Below are positions 33,899 to 42,535 of a DNA stretch of 64,000 nucleotides, one piece after another. The position numbers and the translations under genes were made by a program. Below the pieces are notes generated by a model. The model searched no databases. It was not told the origin of the DNA and saw nothing but the letters and a program-made list of their open reading frames with translations. Source of the DNA: Spirochaetaceae bacterium (lineage in GTDB: Bacteria; Spirochaetota; Spirochaetia; SZUA-6; Bin103). The stretch covers positions 1 through 64,000 of the forward strand of contig JAPPKD010000258.1 of assembly GCA_028820215.1 (NCBI GenBank), given 5' to 3'. Each line of letters opens with the position of its first letter. Within the stretch, counting starts at the first letter, position 1.

Positions 33899-34857
33899 AT
33901 GGCGGCCTTCATGTAGCCCAGCGCGAACGCCTTGGCCGGCCACTGGTCGGGGCCGCCGGCCATCTCCGGCACGTGGTCCTCCACCATGGGCCCGTCGAAG
34001 CCGGCGTCGCGGCAGGCTCGCATAGCCTTCACCATGTCCACGTAGCCTTCGTCGATGAACGTCTCGGCGAACGCGGGCACCGTGCCGTTCACGTTCCTGA
34101 AGTGCACGTGGTGGATCTTGCCGCGCGTGCCGAAGTACTCGATCGCTTCGAGCACGTCCCCCGGCATGGCCCCGATCGTTCCCACGCAGAAGGTGAGGCC
34201 GTTCGCGTCGCTGGGCACGATGTCGACCACGCGCTTCAGCGCGGCGTGATCGCGCAGCACCCGCGCCACGCCGGCGATCGGCGACACCGGCGGGTCGTCC
34301 GGATGGAGGGCCAGCTTGACGCCGGCGTCCTCGGCGACCGGGACGACCCGCTCCAGGAACCAGGTCAGGTTGTCCCACATCTGATCGTCCGTCACCTCCA
34401 GCGACCGGTCGACCGGCGGGTCCCAGAAGTCCTGGGTGGCCGACCGGATCTGATCGTGGTCGAAACTGGTCACCTTCGCGCCGCCCCTGCCCGGCGTGCT
34501 GCGCGAGGTGCGCAGGCCGTAGTGGCCTATGGAGCTGCGAAGCGCGAAGCAGTAGTGGAGGATCGGCACGCCGGCCGCTCCCAGGTGCTCGATGGACCGG
34601 CACCAGCTCGTGACCTGCGCGTCGCGGCCCGGAAGTCCCAGCTTGATCCGGTGCGTCCACTCCTCCGGGATGCCGGCCACCGTCCACTTCAGGCCCGCGT
34701 CCTCGACGCGGTTGCGGGCGATCATCAGCTCCTGGAAGCCGAACCAGCCCCGCTCGCGCGGGATGTCGGGTGGGTCGCCCACGTAGTCGGTGGCGCCGAT
34801 CTGAACGCCGAAGGCCAGGACCTCGTCGGTCAACGGTCCCGATATTGCCAGCCGCAT
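33877..34857 (-). CDS. UxuA-like mannonate dehydratase family protein
   Basis: 326 aa, xylose-isomerase-like barrel. Family motifs are VKLALHPDDPPVSPIAGVAR, IHHVHFRNVNGT and MVEDHVPEM, which carry the metal-binding His and Asp residues of UxuA. It is shorter than E. coli UxuA (about 394 aa) but like many paralogues in such genomes. It should dehydrate a hexonate such as D-mannonate to a 2-keto-3-deoxy acid. A nitrilase-family gene lies upstream on the same strand. A second intact paralogue is at 50361, and a decayed fragment resembling this gene lies at 37490-37620. Confidence 0.88.
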   Translation of the reverse strand: MRLAISGPLTDEVLAFGVQIGATDYVGDPPDIPRERGWFGFQELMIARNRVEDAGLKWTVAGIPEEWTHRIKLGLPGRDAQVTSWCRSIEHLGAAGVPILHYCFALRSSIGHYGLRTSRSTPGRGGAKVTSFDHDQIRSATQDFWDPPVDRSLEVTDDQMWDNLTWFLERVVPVAEDAGVKLALHPDDPPVSPIAGVARVLRDHAALKRVVDIVPSDANGLTFCVGTIGAMPGDVLEAIEYFGTRGKIHHVHFRNVNGTVPAFAETFIDEGYVDMVKAMRACRDAGFDGPMVEDHVPEMAGGPDQWPAKAFALGYMKAAIQAAGAD

Positions 34858-34888
34858 CGTCTTTCCTCCTGAGAACGCGATCGTAGCG

Positions 34889-35770
34889 TCAGCCGCGGTC
34901 GATGTCGTCGGTGGGTGTGCTGATGATCCCGTACGCCTCCGGGCGCCGGTCGCGGAACATGAAGTGCATGCGGCGCGAGCGCAGCAGGTGGTCGCGGTCC
35001 AGGTCCACGCGCAGCACCTCGTCGCGGTCGTAGCTGGCCATCGCCAGCTCCTCGCCGTACGGGTCGATGGCGATGCTGTGGCCGCCCATCACGATCGGCA
35101 TGTCCGGGGCCGGCACGTAGCCGGTGTTGTTGGCGGCCGCAAGGTAGACCATGTTCTCGAACGCACGGGTCGCCAGCAGCTCCCTCCAGATCGTCTTCTT
35201 GGTATCGGAGATCCCGAACGGCGCCAGGATGACCTCGGCCCCGCCCAACGCCAGGCAGCGCGCCGCCTCAGGGAAGTAGGTGTCGTAGCAGAGCATGATG
35301 CCGACCCGCCACTCGCCGATGCCGAACACCGGGAAGCGCATGCCGGTACGGAAGTAGATGGACTCGATGCCCAGGTCGGTGGCCAGCTCGCCGTCGACGA
35401 CGATGTGGCGCTCGCCGCCGATGTGGGTCTTGCGGTACTTGCCGGCGATGCGGCCGTCCGGCCGGACCAGCATGGCGGTGTCGTAGCAGAGGTCGCTGCC
35501 GTCGCGCTCGAAGATGGTCGCAACCACGTGCAGACCCAGCTCGACCGCCTTGTCGCGGACCGCCGTCATCGCCGGCCCGTCGTCGGGCGCCGCCAGGTCG
35601 TAGCGGCGGTAGTCGCGGCTGGCCGGGAAGAAGCCGGTGCTCCAGTACTCGGGCAACAGCGCCACCTCCGCCCCCGCCGCGGCGGCCTGATCGAGCAGGC
35701 GGAGGGCGGCATCGATGTTGCGGCTCACCTCGCCCATCACGCTCTGCATCTGCACGATCGCCAGCTTCAT
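34889..35770 (-). CDS. Carbon-nitrogen hydrolase (nitrilase superfamily)
   Basis: 293 aa. The catalytic triad is complete: Glu 41 (ALLPEYWST), Lys 114 (KYRKTHIGG) and Cys 161 (GIMLCYDTYFPE). The enzyme hydrolyses a non-peptide C-N bond in an amide, carbamoyl compound or related substrate. It ends with an FRDRRPEAYG segment common in N-carbamoyl-putrescine amidase-like members. It is followed by the uxuA-like gene after 31 bases, in the same direction. Confidence 0.9.
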   Translation of the reverse strand: MKLAIVQMQSVMGEVSRNIDAALRLLDQAAAAGAEVALLPEYWSTGFFPASRDYRRYDLAAPDDGPAMTAVRDKAVELGLHVVATIFERDGSDLCYDTAMLVRPDGRIAGKYRKTHIGGERHIVVDGELATDLGIESIYFRTGMRFPVFGIGEWRVGIMLCYDTYFPEAARCLALGGAEVILAPFGISDTKKTIWRELLATRAFENMVYLAAANNTGYVPAPDMPIVMGGHSIAIDPYGEELAMASYDRDEVLRVDLDRDHLLRSRRMHFMFRDRRPEAYGIISTPTDDIDRG

Positions 35771-35893
35771 CGTCGGCTCATCCCGACCGAAGTCGATGCG
35801 TCGCGTTCCATCTTCCCTCCGCCTGCACCATGGTAGCGAAATCCGGCGTGCGACTCAGGGCCGGTCGAACCCGACCGGCGCCGGTTCCGGGGT

Positions 35894-37456
35894 ATGATGC
35901 GCCCGGTGTCCAGACGCAGACTGCCCATCGGCATGCAGACGTTCCGCGAGCTGCGGGAGAAGGACTGCTACTACGTCGACAAGACAGCCTACGTCGAACG
36001 GTTGATCCACGAGGGCAAGCACTATTTTCTGTCACGCCCGCGGCGGTTCGGCAAGAGTCTCTTCCTGGACACCCTGAAGGAGCTGTTCGAGGGCAACGAG
36101 GCGCTGTTCTCGGGGCTTCACATCCACGACGGATGGCGGTGGTCGGTGAGCCATCCGGTGGTGCGGCTGGACTTCGCCGGCGGCCACTTCGCGGAGCCGG
36201 GTCATCTCCACGCCAACGTCTTGGCGCAGTTGGACGGCATTGAGGTGGCGAGCGGCGTCACTCCTCGCTACCACACGGCGCCGGAGCGCTTCGGCTACCT
36301 GATCAGGTCGCTGCACGAGCGGACCGGCCGCCGGGCCGCGGTGCTGGTCGACGAATACGACAAGCCGATTCTGGACGCGCTGGTCGAGACGCCGGCGCTG
36401 GCGCGCGCCAACCGGGACTACCTTGCCGGTTTATACGGGGTGATCAAGGCGAACGACGCGCACGTGCACTTCACGTTCCTGACGGGCGTGAGCAAGTTCT
36501 CGAAAGTGAACCTGTTCTCGCAGTTGAACAACCTCACCGACATCACCCTCGATCCGGTCTATTCGTCGATCTGCGGCTACACGGAGTGCGACCTGGACAC
36601 GGTGTTCGCCCCGGAGATCACCGGCCTGGACCGCGAGCGCGTGCGCGAGTGGTACAACGGCTACAACTGGCTCGGGCCGGAGAAGGTCTACAACCCGTAC
36701 GACGTGCTGCTGCTGCTGCGTCGCCGCACGTTCGCCGCCCACTGGTTCGAGACCGGGACACCGGCGTTCCTGGTGGAGACGCTGTGCAAGCGGCGCGTGT
36801 CCTCCGTGTCGTTGGGCGACACCGTGAGCACCGGCGAGCTGCTGTCGGAGTTCGACGTGGAACGCATTGGCACGGAGGCGCTGCTGTTCCAGACCGGCTA
36901 TCTGACGATCGCGGAGGAAGAGGAGCTGGGAGGCAAGGCGCTGTATCGGCTGAGCTATCCCAACCGTGAGGTGCGGCAGAGCCTGAACGAACATCTGCTG
37001 CGCCATCTGGTGCAGGACGGGGAGCGACAGACGGCGAACAGCGTGCGACTGCATCGGTTGCTGGCCGCCCACGACTGCGCCGGTCTGAAAGACCTGTTCC
37101 ACGCCTTTTTCGCGAGCATCCCGTACGAGTGGTACACCAACAACGACATCACGCGGTACGAAGGCTACTACGCGAGCGTATTCTATTCTTACTTCGCCGC
37201 GCTCGGCTACGAAATCGTGGTCGAGGACTCGTCCAGCCACGGCCGGCTGGACATGGCCGTGCGCAGCGGCGGCCACGTCTACCTGTTTGAATTCAAGGTA
37301 TCCGAGCTCTCACCGCCGGGATCGGCGCTCGTGCAGTTGCGGGAGCGACGCTACGCGGACAAGTACCGCGGCCGGGGCGAGCCCATCCACCTGATCGGCG
37401 TCGAGTTCAGCCGCAACACCCGCAATGTGACCGCTTTCGAGGTAACCGACGGATGA
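35894..37456 (+). CDS. AAA ATPase / PD-(D/E)XK nuclease (DUF1703) protein
   Basis: 520 aa. The N-terminal AAA domain has the family signature FRELREKDCYYVDKTAYVE and Walker A RPRRFGKS at 48-55; a Walker B-like segment is AAVLVDEYDKPI. The C-terminal PD-(D/E)XK nuclease core reads GRLDMAVRSGGHVYLFEFKV, giving Asp 453, Glu 466 and Lys 468. Such proteins are multicopy and lineage-specific in anaerobes and spirochaetes, and probably mobile or defence-related; their function is unknown. Two tandem ATGs at 35894 and 35897 can start it. It sits between the nitrilase promoter and a decayed uxuA fragment, which suggests insertion. Confidence 0.9.
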   Translation: MMRPVSRRRLPIGMQTFRELREKDCYYVDKTAYVERLIHEGKHYFLSRPRRFGKSLFLDTLKELFEGNEALFSGLHIHDGWRWSVSHPVVRLDFAGGHFAEPGHLHANVLAQLDGIEVASGVTPRYHTAPERFGYLIRSLHERTGRRAAVLVDEYDKPILDALVETPALARANRDYLAGLYGVIKANDAHVHFTFLTGVSKFSKVNLFSQLNNLTDITLDPVYSSICGYTECDLDTVFAPEITGLDRERVREWYNGYNWLGPEKVYNPYDVLLLLRRRTFAAHWFETGTPAFLVETLCKRRVSSVSLGDTVSTGELLSEFDVERIGTEALLFQTGYLTIAEEEELGGKALYRLSYPNREVRQSLNEHLLRHLVQDGERQTANSVRLHRLLAAHDCAGLKDLFHAFFASIPYEWYTNNDITRYEGYYASVFYSYFAALGYEIVVEDSSSHGRLDMAVRSGGHVYLFEFKVSELSPPGSALVQLRERRYADKYRGRGEPIHLIGVEFSRNTRNVTAFEVTDG

Positions 37457-37489
37457 CGGAGCCTCTCGGTCAGGCTGCCGGCCCTCCAG

Positions 37490-37620
37490 GCCGAGCGTCG
37501 GTCCACCGGCGGGTCCCAGACGTCCTGGGCACTCACTGGTCGAAGTTGTCGTCGGCCAAGCGCGCTGAGTTACCCCGTCGGGTTTGGGCTCCCCAGTAGC
37601 CTATGGCTCTACCGGCACCT
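37490..37620 (-). pseudogene. Decayed fragment of a uxuA-like gene
   Basis: Read on the minus strand, this short stretch resembles the middle of the 33877-34857 gene. AIGYWGAQTRRGNSARL matches SSIGHYGLRTSRSTPG. After a frame break, SAQDVWDPPVDRR matches SATQDFWDPPVDR. At DNA level, gtccaccggcgggtcccaga here corresponds to gtcgaccggcgggtcccaga in that gene. At least one frameshift and a stop are present, and no other part of the gene survives. It is a relic of a third copy. Confidence 0.7.
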
Positions 37621-38636
37621 CACTCGAAGGAGCCGGTCGTGGGCCGAGCGTGCGGCAGCGCCAAGTCGGCCACGGTCAGGTAGCCCGGCCGCGCCTCCAG
37701 CAGCCGCGGCATCACGTTGGCGATCATGGCGGCGGTGCCGAGCTGCGGCTGGCAGCCGGGATTGATGGAGAGGTTGAGCGCGTTGTAGCCGTCGATCCGG
37801 ATCGAGTCGGACGGCTCGTGGCCGGCGGCCGGCGGGTCGACGTGGGCGATGAACTCGGCGGACATCCACGCCCGGCCGTCGCAGATGGCGCGGTAGCGCT
37901 GCACGAAGCCGGCGGTGGTGCCGGGCTCCACGCGGAGATGCTCGCCGTCGTGGGGCCGGTCGGCGATCAGCGGCTCGAAGCCGCTTTCGATGCGGTCGAT
38001 GCGGACGCCCATGCAGCGGGCCGCCAGGTGGAAGGACTGCGGAAAGCCGATGTGGCCGGTGATGGAGCCGGCGGCGACCCCTTCCGCGAAGCGCTCGGCG
38101 GTGAAGCCGATCCCCAGCCGCCGCTGGATCGTGGCGCTGAAGCGCGACACGTCGACCACGCGGCGGATGCGGATCTCCCGCACGTCCCAGGCGATGCCGC
38201 TGGCGGTCAGCAGCAGCGCGTCGAAGATGAAGCCCGGATTAAGCCCCACGCCGATCACGGACACGCCGCGGTCCCGCGCCAGCCCGTCCAGCTCTTCAGC
38301 CAGGTCGGCGTCGATGATCCACGGGAACGCCGCCTCCTCGGCGGTGGTGATGACATTCAGGCCGCGCTCGAGCCCGGCGAGCACGTCGGCGGCCACCTCG
38401 CCCAGGAAGGAGGTCGTGGCCACCAGCAGCAGGTCGGCCGGCTCACGCAGCGCCGTGCCGAGGTCGCCCGCCACCGCGACGCCAAGCGGCGCACCGCCGG
38501 CCAGCTCGCCGAGATCGCGGCCGGCCAGTTCGGGGTTACGCGAGCACGCCGCCACGATCCGGTAGTCCGGGCGCCCTCGCAGCAGGCGAGTCACGTTGCG
38601 CCCCACCCCGCCGACGCCGCACAGCACCACCTTCAT
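37620..38636 (-). CDS. DapB-like NAD(P)H-dependent amine/amino-acid dehydrogenase family
   Basis: 338 aa. The Rossmann loop is CGVGGVGRNVTRLL at the N terminus. VATTSFLGEVAADVLAGLE and a GVGLNPGFIFDALLLT segment are typical of the group that includes 2,4-diaminopentanoate dehydrogenase and other dihydrodipicolinate-reductase-like enzymes. It should oxidise or reduce an amine or imine with NAD(P). It is divergent from the ceramidase-like gene. The C terminus includes IDGYNALNLSINPGC, which is conserved in relatives. Confidence 0.82.
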   Translation of the reverse strand: MKVVLCGVGGVGRNVTRLLRGRPDYRIVAACSRNPELAGRDLGELAGGAPLGVAVAGDLGTALREPADLLLVATTSFLGEVAADVLAGLERGLNVITTAEEAAFPWIIDADLAEELDGLARDRGVSVIGVGLNPGFIFDALLLTASGIAWDVREIRIRRVVDVSRFSATIQRRLGIGFTAERFAEGVAAGSITGHIGFPQSFHLAARCMGVRIDRIESGFEPLIADRPHDGEHLRVEPGTTAGFVQRYRAICDGRAWMSAEFIAHVDPPAAGHEPSDSIRIDGYNALNLSINPGCQPQLGTAAMIANVMPRLLEARPGYLTVADLALPHARPTTGSFE

Positions 38637-38730
38637 CGCCGGAACGCCACCCTCTGCGCCGCATGGTAGCATGGCCGGCGCGCGGTGCCGGGCCCGAACC
38701 GGGCTCCAGCGGCACCCGCAGGAGCAGTTC

Positions 38731-40173
38731 GTGGCCGACAACACCCTGACCGCCGGGACCGCCCGGATCGACATCACCCCTCCCCTCGGCTTCCGCATGC
38801 AGGGGGCGATGCGCCGCATCGAAGGCGCCGTGGGCGTCGAGCAACCGCTGACGGCGACCGCCCTCGTGCTGGCCGACGACGACCACAAGGTAGTCATCCT
38901 GGACTGCGACCTGATCGGCTTCGACCTGCCGCTAGCCGAGTCCATCCGCCGCCAGATCGCCGACCGCGTCGGCACGACCACCACCGGCGTGACACTCGGC
39001 TGCACGCATACGCACAACGGCCCGTGCACGGCGCGCGGCAACCTGGGCGGCCCCGGCCACGTCGCGCCCCGCGACGGCGAGGTCGAGGCGCTCGACCACT
39101 ACATCGAGGTGCTGGTGCAACAGCTCGTGGGCGTCAGCGCCATGGCCAACGCCGCCCGCGGGCCGGCGCGGGTGGCGGGAGGCCACGGCCACGCCGCCGT
39201 GGCGGTCAACCGCGAGGAGGTTGCCGCCGACGGCCGGGTGCTGGTCGGGCGCAACCCCGACGGCGTCAGCGACCACGCCGTGGACGTGCTGCGAGTGGAC
39301 GACCTGGCCGGCAACCCGATCGCGGCGATCGTCGGCTACGCCGCCCACCCCGTGGTGATGGGCTACCAGACCTACGAGCTCAGCCCGGACTTTCCGGGCG
39401 TGGTGCGGCGCATCGTCGAAGGCGCCACCGGCGCCACCTGCCTGTACCTGACCGGCGCCGCCGGCAACCAGGCATGCCTGTCGTTCCTGCAGAGCGACTG
39501 GGGCGAAAAGGAACGCATCGGCGGCCAGGTCGCGGCCGGCGCGCTGCAGGCGTACTACGGGATCGAGACGCGGCCGCACCGCGAGGTCCGCGAGGAAGGC
39601 ACGTCGCTCTCGTCCATCGCGCTCTACCACAAGGAGTTCACCGACGGCCCCACGCACCGGACCCTGCGCAGCGCCGAGCGCAAGGGGACGGTGGCGCTGC
39701 AGCCGCTGCCGCCGATCGAGGAAGCCGAGAAGCAGGTCGCTGCCGCGGAAACGAAGCTGCAGGAGCTGCGCGACGAGGGCGCCTCCACCGTGCTCACCGC
39801 TCCGCAGGAGATCGAGGTCTACTGGGCGCACACCGTCCTGGACCGGGTCCGCGCGGGCGAGACGCAGTGCTCGGTGGACTACGACCTGATCGGCCACCGG
39901 ATCGACGACTTCGTGCTGCTCGGCATGCAGGGCGAGCCGTTCGTGGAGATCGGCTTGGGCGCCAAGCAACGCTCGCAGGCTGCGCACACCATGTTCGCCG
40001 GCTACGTCAACGGCGTGCTCGGCTACGTGCCCACGGCGCAGACCGTACGCCAGGGCGGCATGTCCGTCTCCTCGGCCGTGCGCACCTACGATCTGCCGGC
40101 GCCGCCCGCCGAGGATGCGGTCGACACCCTGGTGGCCGGCTTCGGCGAGCTGCTCGCGGACCTCGGCCTGTGA
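38731..40173 (+). CDS. Neutral/alkaline ceramidase-like protein
   Basis: 480 aa. The N-terminal pattern TAGTARIDITPPLGFRMQG and the metal-binding segment GCTHTHNGPCTARG match the neutral/alkaline ceramidase N-terminal family; YAAHPVVMGYQTYELSPDFPG provides further ligands. Start is GTG at 38731, preceded by an AGGAG site. No signal peptide is visible, although true ceramidases are exported. Many members without a signal sequence are of unknown specificity and may cleave other amides. The GTG of the SDR gene overlaps its stop, so they are coupled. Confidence 0.82.
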   Translation: MADNTLTAGTARIDITPPLGFRMQGAMRRIEGAVGVEQPLTATALVLADDDHKVVILDCDLIGFDLPLAESIRRQIADRVGTTTTGVTLGCTHTHNGPCTARGNLGGPGHVAPRDGEVEALDHYIEVLVQQLVGVSAMANAARGPARVAGGHGHAAVAVNREEVAADGRVLVGRNPDGVSDHAVDVLRVDDLAGNPIAAIVGYAAHPVVMGYQTYELSPDFPGVVRRIVEGATGATCLYLTGAAGNQACLSFLQSDWGEKERIGGQVAAGALQAYYGIETRPHREVREEGTSLSSIALYHKEFTDGPTHRTLRSAERKGTVALQPLPPIEEAEKQVAAAETKLQELRDEGASTVLTAPQEIEVYWAHTVLDRVRAGETQCSVDYDLIGHRIDDFVLLGMQGEPFVEIGLGAKQRSQAAHTMFAGYVNGVLGYVPTAQTVRQGGMSVSSAVRTYDLPAPPAEDAVDTLVAGFGELLADLGL

Positions 40174-40967
40174 CGGACGGCGGCCAGCCGCGCAGCGCGC
40201 TGATCACCGGCGGCGCCAACGGCTTCGGACTGGCCACGGCCCGGGCGCTGCTCGGGCGCGGCGAGCGGGTGACGATCGCCGACATCGACCGCCGCAAGCT
40301 CGACGCGGCGCGCGCCGCGCTCCCGCAGGACGGCCTGCATTCGGTCGAGCTGGACGTCACCACGCCGGCGTCGGTGCGCGCCGCGGTGGAGGCGCACGTG
40401 GCCGCCCACGGCGGCCTCGACTGCCTGGTCAACTGCGCCGGCATCATCCACCTGGCGCCGCTGGCCGAGATCGGCGAGGAGGACTGGGACCGGACCATCG
40501 ACGTCGACCTGAAGGGCACGTTCCTGTGCTCGCAGGCGGCGGCGCCGCACCTGACCGCGAGCGGCCGCGGCCGGATCGTCACCATCGGCTCGGACGCCTC
40601 GCACGTCGGCTTCCCGATGATCCCGCACTACTGCGCCGCCAAGCACGGCGTGCTCGGGCTCACCAGGGCGCTGGCCGGGGAGCTGGCGCCCGGCAAGGTC
40701 ACCGTGAACTGCGTCTGCCCGGTCGGCGTGCCCACCACCGGCATGGGGCAGCAGGTCGTGCGCTGGAAGATGGACGCCACCGGCTCGGCCGCGAAGGAGA
40801 TCCGCGATGCCACGGCCGCCGGCATCCCGCTCGGCCGCAACGCGACGGAGGACGACATCGTGCAGGCGATCCTCTTCTTCCTCAGCGACAAGGCCGCGTT
40901 CATCACCGGATCGGCGCTCGACGTCGACGGCGGCATGATGAGCACCATCCCGGTGCCCGGCACCTGA
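40170..40967 (+). CDS. Short-chain dehydrogenase/reductase
   Basis: 265 aa. Cofactor loop GGANGFG at 14-20, structural NCAG near 98-101, and catalytic Ser (TIGSDAS, about 141-144), Tyr 154 and Lys 158 (HYCAAKHG). The acid after the second strand (ADIDRRK) predicts NAD rather than NADP. GTG start overlaps the ceramidase-like stop (GTGA). The C-terminal GSALDVDGGMM is standard for classical SDRs. It likely oxidises a polyol or sugar in the same pathway. Confidence 0.93.
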   Translation: MTDGGQPRSALITGGANGFGLATARALLGRGERVTIADIDRRKLDAARAALPQDGLHSVELDVTTPASVRAAVEAHVAAHGGLDCLVNCAGIIHLAPLAEIGEEDWDRTIDVDLKGTFLCSQAAAPHLTASGRGRIVTIGSDASHVGFPMIPHYCAAKHGVLGLTRALAGELAPGKVTVNCVCPVGVPTTGMGQQVVRWKMDATGSAAKEIRDATAAGIPLGRNATEDDIVQAILFFLSDKAAFITGSALDVDGGMMSTIPVPGT

Positions 40968-41012
40968 CCTACCGAATCGAACTGAGCTCCTCGGCACCGG
41001 GTCGAGTTGACG

Positions 41013-41064
41013 TGACGCGTCATTGACATGCGCATCATGCGAGGCCGTACGATACCGAGTACGG
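41013..41064 (+). promoter_or_regulatory. Putative promoter/operator of the DUF433-DUF5615 module
   Basis: A perfect 10-bp palindrome TGACGCGTCA (41013-41022) lies next to a consensus TTGACA (41023-41028). A possible -10, TACGAT, is at 41048 with a long 19-base spacer. A second inverted repeat, CCGTAC-N8-GTACGG (41045-41064), covers that -10. The arrangement fits an autoregulated toxin-antitoxin promoter. Function is inferred. Confidence 0.4.
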
Positions 41065-41101
41065 ACCGTTGAGAGTCGCTTGGTCGCAACGGGTTACCGA
41101 G

Positions 41102-41332
41102 ATGGACACGAGAGAGATCTATCACTCCGATCCGAACATCATGGGAGGCGCATTCGTGTTCACTGGGACCCGCGTGCCCGTCGACAGCCTCATCGCACAC
41201 CTGAAGGCCGGCGACTCACTGGAGCAGTTCCTCGACGGGTTCCCGAGCGTGAGTCGCGATCAAGCCGAAGGGTTTCTCGAACATGCCCTTGCACAAGCGA
41301 CTGAACCCGCAGCCACTGAGCGCTCACCCTGA
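41102..41332 (+). CDS. DUF433 antitoxin-like protein
   Basis: 76 aa. The DUF433 helix-turn-helix-like core is clear: IYHSDPNIMGGAFVFTGTRV, then PVDSLIAHLKAGDSLEQFL and GFPSVSRDQAEGFLEHAL. DUF433 proteins act as DNA-binding antitoxins for PIN-like DUF5615 toxins, and that gene follows directly. ATG at 41102 gives the usual length. A TTG 33 bases upstream is in frame but would add an unconserved leader. Its stop overlaps the start region of the toxin gene. Confidence 0.88.
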   Translation: MDTREIYHSDPNIMGGAFVFTGTRVPVDSLIAHLKAGDSLEQFLDGFPSVSRDQAEGFLEHALAQATEPAATERSP

Positions 41333-41667
41333 TTCGGATCCTGCTTGACGAGCAACTCGATTGGCGGTTGGAACGCTCGTTCAGCAACGCACATGAGATA
41401 CGGTCCGTCCACGTCATGGGCTGGTCAGGGATGCGCAATGGGGAATTGTTGGACGCAGCGCAGCGCGCATTCGACGTGCTGATCACGATGGACAGGAGTC
41501 TGAGGCACCAGCAGCACCTGCCGAGGTATGATCTCGCCGTGATCGTATTGTCGGCGACGAGCAATCGTCTGGCAGACACTAGCGTTGCCGTCCCGGCGAT
41601 CGAAGCGGTCCTGGCCGCTGGCGTCGAGCCCGGACGGCTGTACGAAGTGATGGGTGCTCGGCACTAA
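41329..41667 (+). CDS. DUF5615 PIN-like toxin with a non-standard start
   Basis: About 112 aa. The PIN-like N terminus RILLDEQLDWRLERSF supplies the conserved acidic pair, and VLITMDRSLRHQQHL has the central Asp. It is a putative ribonuclease toxin paired with DUF433. The essential N-terminal motif lies upstream of the first TTG (41368). In frame before it there are only CTG at 41329 (overlapping the antitoxin stop as CTGA) and ATT at 41332; a stop lies at 41317. The ATT would give exactly the family's M-R-I-L-L-D-E opening. Translation must therefore use a rare start coupled to the antitoxin, or the start codon has been lost. Confidence 0.75.
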   Translation: MIRILLDEQLDWRLERSFSNAHEIRSVHVMGWSGMRNGELLDAAQRAFDVLITMDRSLRHQQHLPRYDLAVIVLSATSNRLADTSVAVPAIEAVLAAGVEPGRLYEVMGARH

Positions 41668-41668
41668 G

Positions 41669-42526
41669 ATGGAACCTCTGAGTCCCGGCGAAGCGCAGGC
41701 GACGGAGGAGTTGCAACTCCAGGAGTACCTGTTCGACCTCAACGGCTACCTGGTGGTCAGGGACGTGCTCGCCCCGGACGAGGTGGCGGCGCTCAAACAG
41801 ACGGTCGACCGGCGGCTGGCGGCCGAGGGCGAGGTGCTCGGCGACCACATGGTCCGTTTCGGCGCCGCGCCATCGGGGTCGGGGTTCCTGGAGTGGGGAG
41901 ACCCGTTCTGCGCGCTGCTCACCCACCCGCGGATCATGCCGGTCCTGCGCTTCCGGCTCGGCGACTGCTTTCGCCTGGACCGCATCTACGGCATCTGCAT
42001 GCGGCCGGGGATGTCACGCGGGGTATTGCATGCCGACTACGGCGCCAGCGCTCCGGTGGGCGGAGCCTCGCCCGGAAGCTATTTCCCGTTCCGGGAGAAC
42101 CAGATCGCCGAGGGGTTCGTCGTGGTCACCTTCAACCTCACCGACGCCGGGCCCGAGCACGGCGGCTTCTGCTGCATCCCCGGCAGCCACAAGAGCCACT
42201 TCCGGCTGCCGGAGCGGATCGCCGATTCCCCCGAAGACTGCCCGGTCGTGGTGGTGCCGGAGGTGCCGGCAGGCGCAGCGGTGCTGTTTACGGAGGCGCT
42301 GACGCACGGCACGGCGGCGTGGGACGGCCCCCACGAGCGCCGCTCGCTGCTCTACAAGTACTGCGTGTCGCACGTCGCCTGGACCGCCAACCGGGTGGTG
42401 CCGCCGCCCGCCACGGAGCTCACCGAGCAGCAGCAGATCCTGTTCCGCGAGCCGGCCGACCCGCACCGGCACTTTCCGTCCCTGTTCCCGGAGACCGATC
42501 GGCCCCTGGAACGCGGGTACAATTGA
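41669..42526 (+). CDS. Phytanoyl-CoA dioxygenase (PhyH) family protein
   Basis: 285 aa Fe(II)/2OG oxygenase. The iron ligands are H121-x-D123 (GVLHADYGASAP) and H213 (EALTHGTAAWDG); the IPGSHKSHFRLPER segment is typical of the family. It begins one base after the toxin stop, so it may be co-transcribed with the toxin-antitoxin module. The RraA-like aldolase follows after nine bases. The sequence is clearly different from the PhyH protein at 4703, so they probably hydroxylate different substrates. Confidence 0.88.
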   Translation: MEPLSPGEAQATEELQLQEYLFDLNGYLVVRDVLAPDEVAALKQTVDRRLAAEGEVLGDHMVRFGAAPSGSGFLEWGDPFCALLTHPRIMPVLRFRLGDCFRLDRIYGICMRPGMSRGVLHADYGASAPVGGASPGSYFPFRENQIAEGFVVVTFNLTDAGPEHGGFCCIPGSHKSHFRLPERIADSPEDCPVVVVPEVPAGAAVLFTEALTHGTAAWDGPHERRSLLYKYCVSHVAWTANRVVPPPATELTEQQQILFREPADPHRHFPSLFPETDRPLERGYN

Positions 42527-42535
42527 GGACGAACG

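Noticed and set aside
37351..37536. A 61-aa minus-strand gene
   Set aside because: Its recognisable part is the uxuA-like relic and the rest is antisense to the AAA/nuclease gene.
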